This document shows, piece by piece, positions 22,185 to 23,075 of a stretch of 23,075 nucleotides of DNA. The notes under the pieces were generated by a model. It saw only the letters and a program-made list of their open reading frames with translations, ran no database searches and was not told the origin of the DNA. The DNA comes from an uncultured Chloroflexota bacterium (GTDB lineage: Bacteria > Chloroflexota > Anaerolineae > Aggregatilineales > Phototrophicaceae). Made by a program: the position numbers and the translations under genes. Within the stretch, counting starts at the first letter, position 1. Each line of letters opens with the position of its first letter. Location: NCBI GenBank assembly GCA_937927665.1, contig CALBRY010000459.1, forward strand, positions 1 to 23,075, in the 5' to 3' direction.

Positions 22185-23075
22185 ATGATTCGCAGCCGAC
22201 ATCTCCTTTTCGTCGGTGTGTCGATGTTCGCAGCCGGTGTTATCGCCAACTGCGCATCCGCCGCCCCGACACCCACCCTTCAACCGCGCGCGGATTCTCC
22301 GCCGCCGACCCCAACCGAAAACGCGATTCGGGTGGTGAGTGTTGATCCACTTGAAACCGCCGAGCCGTTCACTGACACTGCTTGTCTTGATTGCCACACG
22401 GATCAAGAACGGTTGGTGACGCTTGCGGTCGAGGAGGAAGCCCCGGAGGCATTGTCCTCCGGTCCTGGCTGAGGCGGCACCGTGGCTCCGCGTGAGCCAT
22501 GGGAGCGCGTCTGGATTGACGCCGAAACGTATGCCAGCGACGTGCATTCGCTGATCAACTGCACACAGTGTCATGCCGGGCAAGCGGTAGATGATATGAC
22601 GCTTGCACACGACGGCTTGATAGAACGCCCTGCCGTAGAAGCAGTCGAAACCTGCGGCGAGTGTCACCCCGATGTCGCACCGGACAGCATGGGCAGTCTG
22701 CACACCGATCTTGCGGGCTATGATGCCGCGATTTATGCGCGCAGTTCGCCTGAGCTTCACGACGAAATCGAAACGGTTGAATCATTCCATTGTAATAACT
22801 GCCATGCGACATGCGGCGACTGCCATGTGAGCCAACCAAACTCGGTCGGCGGCGGTTTGCTGGAAGGTCATGTCTTTGTGGAAACTCCGCCCATGAGCGG
22901 CACCTGTACCGCGTGTCACGGAAGCCGTGTTCAGAACGAGTATTACGGGCTGAACGAAGGCTACCCAAGCGATGTACATTTCCGCGAGCGGATGTCTTGT
23001 GTCGCCTGCCACACCGGTGAGGAGATGCACGGCGAAGATATGGAAGCAGTCGCACACCGCTATGACGGCGAAGCC
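22185..23075 (+). CDS. multiheme cytochrome c with in-frame TGA, candidate selenoprotein (3' truncated)
   Basis: The frame runs 297 codons to the window end. Residues 1-27 are a signal peptide (ending ASA before AP), so heme attachment would be outside the cytoplasm. Seven CxxCH heme-binding motifs begin at C67, C126, C157, C203, C210, C241 and C272. Codon 96 (22470-22472) is TGA, in the context SSGPG-stop-GGTVAPREPW. The frame is uninterrupted on both sides, and a SECIS-like hairpin follows directly, so I read it as a possible selenocysteine. If it is a true stop, only a 95-residue mono-heme fragment is made and the gene is broken. A GTG at 22482 could restart but would lack a signal peptide. 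GGAGA 9 bases before the ATG supports the start. The role is probably electron transfer; the 3' end is outside the window. Confidence 0.8.
22443..22462 (+). other. 7-bp hairpin just upstream of the in-frame TGA
   Basis: CCGGAGG (22443-22449) pairs perfectly with CCTCCGG (22456-22462) around a 6-base loop, ending 7 bases before the TGA. It lies inside the coding frame. Its role is unknown, and it may be chance in G/C-rich DNA. Confidence 0.35.
22480..22502 (+). promoter_or_regulatory. candidate bacterial SECIS element
   Basis: CCGTGGCTC (22480-22488) pairs with GAGCCATGG (22494-22502) over 9 bp with one G-U pair. The 5-base loop CGCGT has G at its second position. The loop begins 16 nt after the TGA at 22470-22472. 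Bacterial SECIS elements are known to lie directly after the UGA with the apical loop about 16-37 nt downstream and an early G in the loop, so the geometry fits at the near limit. Confidence 0.5.

Noticed and set aside
22095..22760. 221-codon minus-strand open frame over the cytochrome gene
   Set aside because: It lies opposite the CxxCH-coding frame, has no family feature and no ribosome-binding site; the cytochrome frame explains the region.

Overview
The window is a 23 kb stretch of bacterial chromosome, about 57% G+C by eye, with tightly packed genes, many TTG and GTG starts, short start/stop overlaps and almost no mobile DNA. No rRNA, tRNA, CRISPR array, insertion sequence or prophage was recognised. 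The gene content (secreted TolB-like propeller, multiheme cytochrome c, PCMT-like methyltransferase with a C-terminal extension, Grx-TrxR fusion, DPM1-like glycosyltransferase with membrane tail) best fits an environmental Chloroflexota (Anaerolineae-like) genome. That placement is inference from style, not from a marker gene.

Layout. 1-1503: the end of an operon with a truncated gene of unknown function, an E1-like ThiF adenylyltransferase and a small unknown protein. 1525-3676: a PCMT-like methyltransferase and a PfkB sugar or nucleoside kinase, probably in the same transcription unit. 3693-5235: a strong hairpin, a promoter, a Dam-family adenine methyltransferase and a small PD-(D/E)XK nuclease-like protein, together a candidate compact restriction-modification pair. 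5242-6944 (minus): an AlkA-like DNA glycosylase overlapping an Est30-like carboxylesterase. 7022-9178: a secreted beta-propeller protein. 9356-11569: an OmpR-type response regulator and its HAMP histidine kinase. 11566-12919: an ArsR/SmtB regulator divergent from a lone ModB-like permease, with repeated GTACAA/TTGTAC half-sites between them. 12916-15296 (minus): an SDR oxidoreductase, a small STAS-like protein and a membrane-anchored GT2 glycosyltransferase. 15297-15783: the only long gene-free stretch; it holds a good promoter and a long leader for the polysaccharide 4,6-dehydratase (15784-17733). A bidirectional terminator at 17747-17798 separates that gene from a divergent P-type ATPase (minus) and a glutaredoxin-thioredoxin reductase fusion (minus). 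22185-23075 is a multiheme cytochrome c that runs off the end.

The most interesting signal is in the cytochrome. After the first CxxCH there is a single in-frame TGA (22470-22472), after which the same frame stays open to the window end with six more CxxCH motifs. Directly after the TGA is a 9-bp stem with a 5-nt loop whose second base is G, beginning 16 nt past the TGA, which is the geometry of a bacterial SECIS element. This suggests a selenocysteine-containing multiheme cytochrome; a nonsense mutation is the main alternative. Other points worth a second look are the Dam/nuclease pair in a GATC-rich genome, the P-type ATPase whose TGES motif reads TGDP, the E1-like operon, and the ArsR/ModB intergenic region.
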